Notes under the pieces: generated by a model
What the model was told of the DNA's origin: nothing
Databases searched by the model: none
Seen by the model: only the letters and a program-made list of their open reading frames with translations
Shown here: piece by piece, positions 16,039-22,826 of the stretch
Position numbering within the stretch: the first letter of the stretch is position 1
How the letters are laid out: each line of letters opens with the position of its first letter
Position numbers and translations under genes: made by a program
From: a virus
Virus record (IMG/VR): IMGVR_UViG_3300028031_000008
Coordinates: 1 to 36,475 of that record
Length of the DNA: 36,475 nt
Direction: 5' to 3' (one strand)

Positions 16039-16637
16039 CAACTACAATTATATTGGACGATAGCCAAGTCACAGTTAGCGAGGTTGGTTCTACTGGGGCG
16101 ACTGGTGCAGGAGTTCCGTCTGGGGGTACTGCGAATCAGGTTCTTGAAAAGATAAATGCAACTGATTACAATACACAGTGGACTAATGCATTGAAGGTTA
16201 ACTCTATATCTTTTGATGGCGGAACTAATATCTTAGATGACTATGAGGAAGGTGTTTTTACGCCAACCGTCAGGGGTAAGACTACAGCAGGCTCGCCAAC
16301 ACTTTCTATTCAAAATGGAAAATACACAAAGGTTGGCGATTTGGTTCTTTGTGATATATATATAACCCTATCGTCCAAAGGAGGAATGGTTGGGCAGCTA
16401 TGGATCGGCGGACTGCCATTTGCTATACCATCTGGGACAACAACAAATAGGGCGAATGCTTCCATTGGGTTTATTGACGAAACTATAGCTGTCACAGGAG
16501 CAGTTCAGGCTATCGGTGTTGCTGGAACAAGTGATATATATTTTTATCATTTTGTGTCAAATAATTCGAGCAATTTTACAGATGCTAATATGCAGGATGA
16601 CTTTGTGGTGACCTTATCAATGGCATATAAAATTTAA
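16035..16637 (+). CDS. Tail fibre protein with short collagen-like segment
   Basis: A 200-aa protein. After a short N-terminus comes GSTGATGAGVPSGGTANQVL, a brief collagen-like/turn segment, then KINATDYNTQWTNAL, a linker pattern frequent in phage fibres. The C-terminal domain (from DDYEEGVFTPTVRG; G-x-Y-T-K-V-G-D-L-V-x-x-x-I) is typical of a trimeric phage receptor-binding head domain. It starts 4 nt inside the BppU-like gene and likely attaches to it. Confidence 0.72.
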   Translation: MTTTIILDDSQVTVSEVGSTGATGAGVPSGGTANQVLEKINATDYNTQWTNALKVNSISFDGGTNILDDYEEGVFTPTVRGKTTAGSPTLSIQNGKYTKVGDLVLCDIYITLSSKGGMVGQLWIGGLPFAIPSGTTTNRANASIGFIDETIAVTGAVQAIGVAGTSDIYFYHFVSNNSSNFTDANMQDDFVVTLSMAYKI

Positions 16638-16651
16638 TAAAGGAAAAGATT

Positions 16652-16897
16652 ATGATTATAGATGATTTGCAAGAAGTTACAATACACACAAAAACTGGTA
16701 ATATTGGTGTGCGTACTATCAGAGAAACTGAAACCACTCGTGATGATGGTAAAATATTAGTCACAAGTGTTAATTTCAGAGATACAATAGCAAAAAATGA
16801 TGTTGTTAAGCTGAATACTTACGTTTCTCAAGCATATAGCGATGTGATTGTTGGTTTATGGTCTGGTATTCCTGATGCAGAACAAGAGATATTGTAG
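16652..16897 (+). CDS. Hypothetical protein (81 aa)
   Basis: An 81-aa protein behind an AAAGGAAAAG site. It is beta-rich and hydrophilic (LQEVTIHTKTGNIGVRTIRET, VNFRDTIAKNDVV). There is no recognised motif or membrane segment. It lies between the fibre and the PLA2-like gene, so it may be a virion accessory or tail-tip protein; this is positional inference only. Confidence 0.65.
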   Translation: MIIDDLQEVTIHTKTGNIGVRTIRETETTRDDGKILVTSVNFRDTIAKNDVVKLNTYVSQAYSDVIVGLWSGIPDAEQEIL

Positions 16898-16898
16898 T

Positions 16899-17117
16899 GT
16901 GCCAAGAGCTTTTGGCTTTGGCGAATGGTTTGAAAAGAGATTTCATTTTGATTGCCAATTGCATGACTTTGAATATGAAACAGAGGCGAATGTGAGTAAA
17001 TTTGAAGCAGATATGAAGTTAACAAAGGCTATTTGGAATCATGGAAATAAAACATTAGCCGTGTTTTCATTTTTGTTTTTACTAACATTCGGTTGGTTAT
17101 ATTGGAAAAAGATTTAG
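16899..17117 (+). CDS. PLA2-motif small membrane protein
   Basis: A 72-aa protein starting at GTG 16899 (an in-frame TTG at 16848 would extend it inside the previous gene). It carries FDCQLHDFEYE, resembling the C-x-x-H-D-x-x-Y active-site/metal motif of phospholipase A2-like folds, followed by FEADMKLTKAIW, the second helix with an Asp as in those enzymes. The C-terminus is a single membrane span (TLAVFSFLFLLTFGWLYW) ended by KK. Such proteins are frequent near phage tail-fibre and lysis genes and have no settled function. A role in attacking or remodelling the membrane is a testable inference; catalysis is not established at this length. Confidence 0.6.
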   Translation: MPRAFGFGEWFEKRFHFDCQLHDFEYETEANVSKFEADMKLTKAIWNHGNKTLAVFSFLFLLTFGWLYWKKI

Positions 17118-17118
17118 T

Positions 17119-17472
17119 ATGGTAGATGAGATGTTACAAACTGTAAATAACTCAATGACTGGCTTTGAAAAGATGGTAATGAAAGTTGTTGGCACACTTG
17201 TTGCAGCAGGAATTTTAGCATCTATTGGCACAAATATTGCAATGACTATTTCAATCACTCGTGTTGAAGAAGAGTTGAAGTATGTATCAAAGAAGCTTGA
17301 AGAATCAACTCGTGATAGGTACACTAACACAATGGCTGTTGTTGACAAGCAGGCTGTTAATACAGCTCTAAAAGCCCTTAGTGAAACTCTTACACAGAAC
17401 CGTGATAAGCAAGGTAAAATTTGGTCAAGACTAAATGTTTTAGAAAAAGAAATTATTAAATTAGGTAGGTAA
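17119..17472 (+). CDS. Membrane / coiled-coil protein (holin-associated type)
   Basis: A 117-aa protein with one hydrophobic segment at about residues 18-45 (MVMKVVGTLVAAGILASIGT, then ISI) and a long C-terminal hydrophilic helix (VEEELKYVSKKLEESTRDR onwards) predicted to be coiled coil. This topology is reminiscent of XhlA-type hemolysins, accessory lysis proteins and spanin-like membrane proteins, but the sequence alone does not assign it. It lies between the PLA2-motif gene and the spike module, each within 4 nt. Confidence 0.6.
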   Translation: MVDEMLQTVNNSMTGFEKMVMKVVGTLVAAGILASIGTNIAMTISITRVEEELKYVSKKLEESTRDRYTNTMAVVDKQAVNTALKALSETLTQNRDKQGKIWSRLNVLEKEIIKLGR

Positions 17473-17475
17473 ATT

Positions 17476-17736
17476 ATGACAGATAAATTTAGCAATTATG
17501 AAGCAGGACTCACTTCACCAATTGAAACGCACTCAACTGTAACTCCAAGTGAAACAGAATTGTTGAATGTGAGTCGAGGTATTTACGTTGGTGTATCTGG
17601 TGACTTAGAAGTAACTGATCTAGATAATAATAAAGTTACTTACGTTGGTTTAGCAGCAGGTGTTTATCACCCTATACGAGCTAAGATTATTCATGCAACT
17701 GCAACAACAGCAGACAATATTATAGCAGGTTGGTAA
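17476..17736 (+). CDS. Head spike base protein (RCAP_rcc01079-like)
   Basis: An 86-aa protein reading NYEAGLTSPIETHSTVTPSE, ISRGIYVGVSG-type segment VSRGIYVGVSGDLEV, and ATATTADNIIAGW at the C-terminus. The S-P-x-x-x-x-x-V-T-P-S-[DE] and R-G-[IL]-Y-V-G-x-x-G-D patterns match the spike-base family named after Rhodobacter capsulatus GTA protein rcc01079, which anchors fibres on the capsid surface. The following 686-aa fibre gene is the expected partner. Confidence 0.75.
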   Translation: MTDKFSNYEAGLTSPIETHSTVTPSETELLNVSRGIYVGVSGDLEVTDLDNNKVTYVGLAAGVYHPIRAKIIHATATTADNIIAGW

Positions 17737-17737
17737 T

Positions 17738-19798
17738 ATGTTAGGTTTAGGCATAGCAATTTCCCCTTGCTTTATGTTGAGCGGAACTTCTTCACTCACT
17801 TTTTCACAATCCTTATTGTCATCAATCGGTAGTGGTTCATTCTCTCGTGCGTCTACGGCGACTGTTACTGATTTTGAGGGCTTGATTAAAACTGTATTGA
17901 GTAACGAGGTTCGTTTTGAAAATGCAAGACGTGTTGAGAATTTGGCTACAAAGAGTAGCGGTATATCTTCTTGGTCGGCAACAGGAACTGCTTTAATAGT
18001 TTCAAATAACGAAGTAAATCTTCCTGCAAACAATGATGACATAAATTTAAACATATCAACAGAGTCCGTAGATGATGTATATATTTTTTCTGTTACACTT
18101 TGGGGGGCTGAAGGGGAAACAGTAAAGATAGCTATCTGGAATTACCAATTAGGACAGGGTACGAGCAGTATTGTAACTTTAACAAATTCTCCAGTTAGGT
18201 ATGCAGTAACAAGGGCATCAACAGTTAATGGATTATTTAGAGCCAGTATTCAGAAGACCGCCTCAACAACTGCTGCTAACTTATTTGTAAAAGATATTCA
18301 AGTAGAAAATGTAACAGGTCAATCCAACCAAAACCCTGCTGAGTATGTAAGTCGTGATGTTGGAATAATCCCTGTTGATTTTGTAGCTGGTGATTTTACA
18401 GACAATGCTGATGGTTGGGTTTCTAATAATGGGAATTCCACATTAGATTTCATATCGACTGGTTTGGCAAGGTTTTCTAATTCGACAAATTGGTCATATA
18501 TGAGAGTGTTCCCGACCATATCCCTAGAAATAGGTAATTACGAAGTATCTTTTGAAGTATTTGAAATAACAGGAGGACTCCATATAGGGTTTGGTGTCAG
18601 TGGAAATAATGTAACAACAATAGGGCAACATACATATGTATACCAGCACTCAGGAGGAGCTGTAGAGTTCCAAATGAGACCTTTTAGTACTGGGCTAAAG
18701 ACTTGTGATATAGGAAACATTACATTTAAAAAATGTGACCACGGGGCAAATGTAGATTCCGTAAAATACTTTAAAACAGAAAACGGAAATACTGTATCAG
18801 GTAATATTGTAACGGAAGCAACAGGAGCTGCAATACCCGATGCTACGTTAAAGGGTATTCTCACTGAACCTACGACAACAAATTCAATAACACAAACAGA
18901 TTTTAATAGTGCCTCTTGGACGAAGAGAGGCTTCACGGTCAGTTCTACAACAATATTAGCACCTGACGGCACAAATACGGCAGCACGGCTTACTGAGGAC
19001 AACACCAGTGGCAATCCTGCTGTGTTTTTTGGTGCGGATTTAACGGACGGAGCATTGAGAGCATTTTCTGTTTATATTAAATCTGCATTAGAAACATCTG
19101 TTTATATTAGCACTCAAGGAAATCTAATAGGTGAATCAAGAACTATAACCTCAGAATGGACACGCATATACCTCGCCGACATGTTAGACGCTATATCTGG
19201 TCCACATATAGGAGGGTTTGCAACAATAACTAAAGGCTCAGGAGTTGTTTATGATGTTTGGATGCCTCAGCATGAGGAGGGAGGATTCCCAACTTCACCG
19301 ATCGAAACATCTGGATCATCTGTAACTCGTGTTGCTGACAAGCTATCCTACAGTTTGGATTCTAATCTAAACACAACTCAAGGGGTTATTAATTTTGAGT
19401 TTACTCCTGAATTTGACGTAGTATCTGGATTTACAATATTCTTATGGGGAAGTTATGTTGATGCCTCAAATTACACAGCAGTTTTACATGACGGCACAAA
19501 TATAATATTCCGCAAAAGAATTTCTGGAGTGAATACAGATTCAATTAAAGCGTTGTCATTTGTAAAAGGCACTACTTATAAAGTTGGAGTTAGATTTAAT
19601 GACACTGACGGGCAAGATATATTCATTGATGGTGTTAAAGGCACTAATAACGCAAATACAACAGCGTTACAGCTTGGCACTACGTTTGAGATTGGATCTG
19701 ATGGCAATGGTGCTAATCAAGCTTATTCAGCACTAAGAAATGAAAATCTATATACTGCATCTAAAACTGATGCTGAGATGATAACGCTAACAACATAG
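17738..19798 (+). CDS. Large spike/fibre protein with lectin-like domains
   Basis: A 686-aa beta-rich protein paired with the spike-base gene. Near the N-terminus it has GSFSRASTATVTDFEG and EVRFENARRVENL, the R-A-S-x-A-T-x-T-D-x-x-G and R-F-x-x-x-R-R-V-x-N-L motif typical of phage head-spike-fibre proteins. Two or three carbohydrate-binding-type sandwiches follow, each with ASWTKRG- or TSEWTRIY-type segments. The last about 150 residues (VINFEFTPEFDVVSGF, FIDGVKGTN) look like a concanavalin/LamG fold. It probably binds capsule or glycan on the host from the capsid side; a side tail fibre is the alternative. Confidence 0.72.
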   Translation: MLGLGIAISPCFMLSGTSSLTFSQSLLSSIGSGSFSRASTATVTDFEGLIKTVLSNEVRFENARRVENLATKSSGISSWSATGTALIVSNNEVNLPANNDDINLNISTESVDDVYIFSVTLWGAEGETVKIAIWNYQLGQGTSSIVTLTNSPVRYAVTRASTVNGLFRASIQKTASTTAANLFVKDIQVENVTGQSNQNPAEYVSRDVGIIPVDFVAGDFTDNADGWVSNNGNSTLDFISTGLARFSNSTNWSYMRVFPTISLEIGNYEVSFEVFEITGGLHIGFGVSGNNVTTIGQHTYVYQHSGGAVEFQMRPFSTGLKTCDIGNITFKKCDHGANVDSVKYFKTENGNTVSGNIVTEATGAAIPDATLKGILTEPTTTNSITQTDFNSASWTKRGFTVSSTTILAPDGTNTAARLTEDNTSGNPAVFFGADLTDGALRAFSVYIKSALETSVYISTQGNLIGESRTITSEWTRIYLADMLDAISGPHIGGFATITKGSGVVYDVWMPQHEEGGFPTSPIETSGSSVTRVADKLSYSLDSNLNTTQGVINFEFTPEFDVVSGFTIFLWGSYVDASNYTAVLHDGTNIIFRKRISGVNTDSIKALSFVKGTTYKVGVRFNDTDGQDIFIDGVKGTNNANTTALQLGTTFEIGSDGNGANQAYSALRNENLYTASKTDAEMITLTT

Positions 19799-19806
19799 GT
19801 GTAAAA

Positions 19807-20337
19807 ATGTTAAATGTAATATTTACTTTAAAAACTACCCCAACAATGGATATTGATACAGTTGATTTCCTTAGTAAAAATGCTATATGGGTGAGCCAAT
19901 TACCTGAATGCAGAGTTATTGAATCAAATACTCGTATATGTTCACAGGCTTGTGTAAATAATATGGAAACTCTTGAGCAGTTGAAAATGCTCATATCTGA
20001 CGCACTGCCTGAGGTGGTTGGTGTTTGGTATAGTAAAACTGGCTTGCAATATGGATATGAAAGTGTGAATACTGGAACAGTAGAAGCCCCTATTTATGAG
20101 ATTCAGCGTATAAAAGAATATGTTGATGGCGTGTTAATTGGTGATTTGCCGATTAAATATCCTTTTGACATAGCTAAATATACAGATTCATTATCTGATA
20201 TTGTTACTTATGATCAAGACCATAATGTTATTTCATCTGTACGTCCTACACAAGCACAAGCAAGGGATATACAGGTTAATACGTTTGGTGGAATGCCACC
20301 TAAGAGGAATCTAGAAAACATGGGTTTGTTGCCGTAA
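19807..20337 (+). CDS. Hypothetical protein after spike gene (176 aa)
   Basis: A 176-aa protein. It has a Cys pair region (PECRVIESNTRICSQACVNN) and a C-terminal RPTQAQARDIQVNTFGGMPP segment. Its place directly after a fibre gene suggests a fibre chaperone or accessory, but no chaperone family is clear. The lysis promoter begins on the base after its stop codon. It has no membrane segment and no recognisable lysozyme motif, which matters because an endolysin is otherwise missing. Confidence 0.65.
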   Translation: MLNVIFTLKTTPTMDIDTVDFLSKNAIWVSQLPECRVIESNTRICSQACVNNMETLEQLKMLISDALPEVVGVWYSKTGLQYGYESVNTGTVEAPIYEIQRIKEYVDGVLIGDLPIKYPFDIAKYTDSLSDIVTYDQDHNVISSVRPTQAQARDIQVNTFGGMPPKRNLENMGLLP

Positions 20338-20366
20338 TTGACATTCTTTTAGTTTGGTGTTATATT
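20338..20366 (+). promoter_or_regulatory. Near-consensus extended -10 promoter for the lysis cassette
   Basis: TTGACA (20338-20343), a 17-nt spacer, and TATATT (20361-20366), with TGT immediately before the -10 hexamer giving an extended -10. This is the best promoter match in the genome. Transcription should start near 20373, ahead of the 111-aa gene and the holin and spanin genes. Confidence 0.8.
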
Positions 20367-20372
20367 ATATAT

Positions 20373-20392
20373 AACAGAACAATCTGTTTTTT
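20373..20392 (+). promoter_or_regulatory. Hairpin at predicted transcript 5' end, followed by T-run
   Basis: AACAGA (20373-20378), ACAA loop, TCTGTT (20383-20388) and four further T. The hairpin begins at the predicted +1 of the lysis promoter. It could stabilise the 5' end, act as an early attenuator, or terminate read-through from upstream genes. The 6-bp AT-rich stem is weak for a terminator. Confidence 0.45.
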
Positions 20393-20417
20393 AAAAATTA
20401 TAATTGATGGGGCTATT

Positions 20418-20753
20418 ATGGACGAACAAACAGAACTATATTATGATGGATTATTATTAAATCTTCGCCAAATAGAATATATGCGTAGTGATAAGGCTGA
20501 TTTAATAACTAATAGCGATACTTACAAGATCCTACACGCTATTGATGTGCCTGATTATTTAATTTTAATTTTGCAAGAGTATGACGTAACTGCAAAAGTT
20601 AGTGGTGAAAAGATTTTGTTTTCTAAAGATAATTCTGTATTTGAATTTTCTGGCAGAAATGAAACTAACACATTACACATTGCAGCACGTATTGCTGACA
20701 ACCTAAAGAACGCTGAAATTAGAGGCGTTATTTACCCACCTGAAAAAGGATAA
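20418..20753 (+). CDS. Hypothetical protein at head of lysis cassette (111 aa)
   Basis: A 111-aa soluble, mildly acidic protein (YYDGLLLNLRQIEYM near the N-terminus, HIAARIADNLKNAEIRG near the C-terminus). It is the first gene after the strong 20338 promoter and 4 nt before the holin candidate. No catalytic motif of muramidase, amidase, transglycosylase or peptidase was seen, and no export signal. It could be a regulator of lysis, a very divergent endolysin, or unrelated. Confidence 0.65.
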   Translation: MDEQTELYYDGLLLNLRQIEYMRSDKADLITNSDTYKILHAIDVPDYLILILQEYDVTAKVSGEKILFSKDNSVFEFSGRNETNTLHIAARIADNLKNAEIRGVIYPPEKG

Positions 20754-20757
20754 TACT

Positions 20758-20952
20758 ATGGAAACTTTACAAACAATACTATCAGCAGCCCCAACTTGGA
20801 TTGTTGCTATTACTGGACTAGTAACTGCGGCTACTGCTATTACAACATTAACGCCAACAAAATCAGATGATAAGATAATTGGTGTGATTTTGAAAGTTCT
20901 AAACTTTCTAGCAGGAAACTTCGGCAAGAATAAAAATGCAGATGATAAGTAG
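20758..20952 (+). CDS. Holin-like small membrane protein
   Basis: A 64-aa protein with a first hydrophobic segment at about residues 10-31 (APTWIVAITGLVTAATAITT), a short T-P-T-K-S-D-D linker, and a second amphipathic/hydrophobic segment (IIGVILKVLNFLAGNF) ending with a Lys/Asp-rich tail. The T-P-T-x-x-D-D and L-A-x-N-x-G-K pattern recurs in small phage membrane proteins beside spanin genes. Two spans and a charged tail fit a small holin. It overlaps the i-spanin start by 17 nt. Confidence 0.68.
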   Translation: METLQTILSAAPTWIVAITGLVTAATAITTLTPTKSDDKIIGVILKVLNFLAGNFGKNKNADDK

Positions 20953-21130
20953 TATATTAAAACTCTTAGCCTCTCTTGCGTCATGGTTTAGTAATAAACA
21001 GTTAATTGATGCAGGGAAGGCTATAGAGAGGTCTGAAGCACAGGAGGCAACACTAGATGCTATTAAAAACATTGAGCGTAATCCTGATAACATTGATGAT
21101 AACATCTTGCTCGACAAAAACCGTAAGTAA
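20936..21130 (+). CDS. i-spanin-like (Rz-like) protein, short
   Basis: A 64-aa protein with a short hydrophobic N-terminus (ISSILKLLASLASWF) followed by a hydrophilic helix (AIERSEAQEATLDAIKNIER). Inner-membrane anchor plus periplasmic helix is the i-spanin layout, although at 64 aa it is shorter than typical Rz. The supporting evidence is the embedded lipoprotein gene in another frame starting at 21057. It starts inside the holin gene. Confidence 0.55.
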   Translation: MQMISSILKLLASLASWFSNKQLIDAGKAIERSEAQEATLDAIKNIERNPDNIDDNILLDKNRK

Positions 21131-21248
21131 TGGTTGCATTATATTCTCTCGTACTCCTGAAATCACAAGGCAGAAATTAGACTTGCTAGATGATGATATT
21201 ATTGATTGGCTTAAAACTTATCAGGACACTAGAGAAAAGAACTGTTAA
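21057..21248 (+). CDS. o-spanin lipoprotein (Rz1-like), nested start
   Basis: A 63-aa protein with a signal sequence (LLKTLSVILITLMITSC) and lipobox I-T-S-C at residue 18, giving a mature lipoprotein of about 46 aa. The body (NGCIIFSRTPEITRQKLDLL, then WLKTYQDTREKNC) resembles Rz1-family o-spanins, which sit in the outer membrane and fuse it to the inner membrane at lysis. AGGAGG at 21042-21047 provides its own ribosome site inside the i-spanin gene, in a different frame. This indicates a Gram-negative host. Confidence 0.8.
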   Translation: MLLKTLSVILITLMITSCSTKTVSNGCIIFSRTPEITRQKLDLLDDDIIDWLKTYQDTREKNC

Positions 21249-21252
21249 ATCT

Positions 21253-21296
21253 AACCCTCCAAGCCAATTAGCAATGCTCAAATCGGAGGGTTTTTA
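21253..21296. terminator. Terminator between convergent lysis and accessory operons
   Basis: AACCCTCC (21253-21260) and GGAGGGTT (21285-21292) form a perfect 8-bp stem, followed on the + strand by more T (21293-21295). The 24-nt loop contains smaller self-complementary bits. The element lies four bases after the o-spanin stop and overlaps the 3' end of the - strand phosphoesterase gene, whose stop is at 21268. It works best on the + strand; - strand action would lack a strong T-run. Confidence 0.7.
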
Positions 21297-21768
21297 ATTC
21301 CTCATAACTAATTGGTGTCATATTAATTTGCTCACAACTAACATTAACATATCTTCTATCATCTAAGTCTTTACTGTGTAAATGTCCATGTATGTTATAA
21401 TCCCATCTTGTAAATTGACTTTCATGCACTGGAATATGTGATAATATATTGCCGTCAAATTGAGCTGAACCATATACTTTATGGAAATATTTTAAATATG
21501 ATTCTGTACTAAAAGTATCGTGATTACCAAGCACAAGTTCTTTAAGACCATTTAATCTAGAGGCATACTCTAGATTCTTTTTTCCAAAACAAAAATCTCC
21601 AAGATGCCAAACAATATCCCGTTTCTTAACTACACTATTCCAGTTTTGTACTAATTTTTCATTATGCTCTTCAATATTATCAAACTGTCTACAGCCTTTT
21701 GAGCTGTCAAACTTTATAATATTTTTATGTCCAAAATGTGTGTCACTTATAAAAAATGTATTACTCAT
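21268..21768 (-). CDS. Metallophosphoesterase (calcineurin-like)
   Basis: A 166-aa enzyme with the complete motif set of the family: FISDTHFGH (D-x-H, about residues 9-11), WHLGDFCFG (G-D), LVLGNHDTF (G-N-H-D), LSHIPVH, and IHGHLHS (G-H-x-H). These residues bind two metals and hydrolyse phosphate esters. Phage members of this compact class have been described as phosphoesterases with nucleotide or nucleic-acid targets; the substrate here is unknown. It is the last gene of the - strand operon, overlaps the gene before it by 8 nt, and its end lies within a terminator. Confidence 0.88.
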   Translation of the reverse strand: MSNTFFISDTHFGHKNIIKFDSSKGCRQFDNIEEHNEKLVQNWNSVVKKRDIVWHLGDFCFGKKNLEYASRLNGLKELVLGNHDTFSTESYLKYFHKVYGSAQFDGNILSHIPVHESQFTRWDYNIHGHLHSKDLDDRRYVNVSCEQINMTPISYEELKTLRFEHC

Positions 21769-21931
21769 TTTTAACCTTCAGCATTTCCATAATCTCAATA
21801 GTCATCTGACGACGTAATTGTATATATTCAATTTCTCTACGATGCTTAACAGCAATAATTAAATAGGCTATAAATCCAACAGTTGATATTGCAATCAATC
21901 CAAGTATTCCTATTTGAATATGTACTGGCAT
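21761..21931 (-). CDS. Small single-span membrane protein (56 aa)
   Basis: A 56-aa protein with one membrane span (about residues 6-28, IGILGLIAISTVGFIAYLII) followed by a basic/amphipathic helix (KHRREIEYIQLRRQ). Its start overlaps the previous stop (TAATG) and its end overlaps the phosphoesterase start by 8 nt. The arrangement supports real translation. Function unknown; the cytoplasmic helix suggests a membrane-bound partner-binding role. Confidence 0.65.
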   Translation of the reverse strand: MPVHIQIGILGLIAISTVGFIAYLIIAVKHRREIEYIQLRRQMTIEIMEMLKVKNE

Positions 21932-22284
21932 TATCTTTCTGACTCCGTAATAATATACTGAATAGCATTTGCCATGTATGTAACAGATGATGCCAGCTGG
22001 GTTTCTAATAAATTATCTATGTATAAAGCCCTTCCCTTTGTGCGATAATCTATGCCAAATATTTCTACACCTTCGAGCACCTTAGGGAACGTAACATTTT
22101 CACAATCATAAATAAAATCATTATCATCAACTATATATTTTCCGTTTTCCAGCCCTTTACGAATCCGAACAGATACCACCTCGCCATCTCGTAACATACA
22201 GGTTGTTGGTATAATTACATCACCATTACCGTCAAGATACGCTACTCGTGAAGACTCTAGTATTTTGTTGATTGTATTCATCAT
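21931..22284 (-). CDS. DUF1828-like hypothetical protein
   Basis: A 117-aa protein. The segment DGNGDVIIPTTCMLRDGEVV and then VRIRKGLENGKYIVDDNDFIYD resembles DUF1828-type domains, whose members read I-x-I-x-[x]-x-G-x-Y-x-[IL]-[ST]-D-D-G. The likeness is moderate. It is linked to neighbours by ATGA and TAATG overlaps. No function can be stated. Confidence 0.6.
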   Translation of the reverse strand: MMNTINKILESSRVAYLDGNGDVIIPTTCMLRDGEVVSVRIRKGLENGKYIVDDNDFIYDCENVTFPKVLEGVEIFGIDYRTKGRALYIDNLLETQLASSVTYMANAIQYIITESER

Positions 22285-22826
22285 AATATAATTCCATGTT
22301 TTTTATTAAACCAGTCTTTAGCTTTTTGTATATCTTCTTTACTATGTGTGATATTCTCATTCATTTCAACATAGAAACACCCAACCTGATCCCATTCACA
22401 GAAATCATATATGCGAATTGCTATTGAGGTTCTAAAATGCTTAATTAAATCACCATATTCATGATAATAATATCCAAATGCTTTTATTTTTCCTGATATA
22501 AATGCCATTATTGCTGTACATCTTTGCAGACCATCAATTACCTTGGCTTCATCACAATCATTCAATATAAAAAACAACAATTCAGTTTTTACACCCGATA
22601 ATAAGTTTTCAATAAACTTAACCTGCATTTTCTCTGACCATTTATTATTTGCACGTTGAAATTCTGGAGTTACATAGCCTATCCACATGCTATCAACAAC
22701 ATCTGTGCGATAGTGTGTATGTAGTTTTATTTGTCCAACAAAATCATAAATACTAATATTCACTGAATAATTGGCCATATTAAATGAGCTATTCCTAGCT
22801 CGGTATATTACGTCCCCTATAGTCAT
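22281..22826 (-). CDS. Standalone DUF262 (GmrS/ParB-like) protein
   Basis: A 181-aa protein with TPEFQRANNKWSEKM (P-E-F-Q-R, 54-58), a FIENLLSGVKTELLFFIL strand and VIDGLQRCTAIMAFI (D-G-L-Q-R, 98-102). These are the P-x-[YF]-Q-R and D-G-Q-Q-R motifs of DUF262, the ParB/sulfiredoxin-like nucleotide-binding half of GmrSD-type modification-dependent restriction systems. Usually it is followed by a DUF1524 HNH nuclease; here the protein ends after the first domain. The Q to L change in DGQQR is notable. A decoy, anti-restriction or nucleotide-sensing role is an inference. Confidence 0.75.
   Translation of the reverse strand: MTIGDVIYRARNSSFNMANYSVNISIYDFVGQIKLHTHYRTDVVDSMWIGYVTPEFQRANNKWSEKMQVKFIENLLSGVKTELLFFILNDCDEAKVIDGLQRCTAIMAFISGKIKAFGYYYHEYGDLIKHFRTSIAIRIYDFCEWDQVGCFYVEMNENITHSKEDIQKAKDWFNKKHGIIL

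Noticed and set aside
18538-19014. 158-aa - strand ORF inside the spike-fibre gene
   Set aside because: Antisense to a continuous 686-aa beta-rich protein with matching family motifs; no independent evidence.
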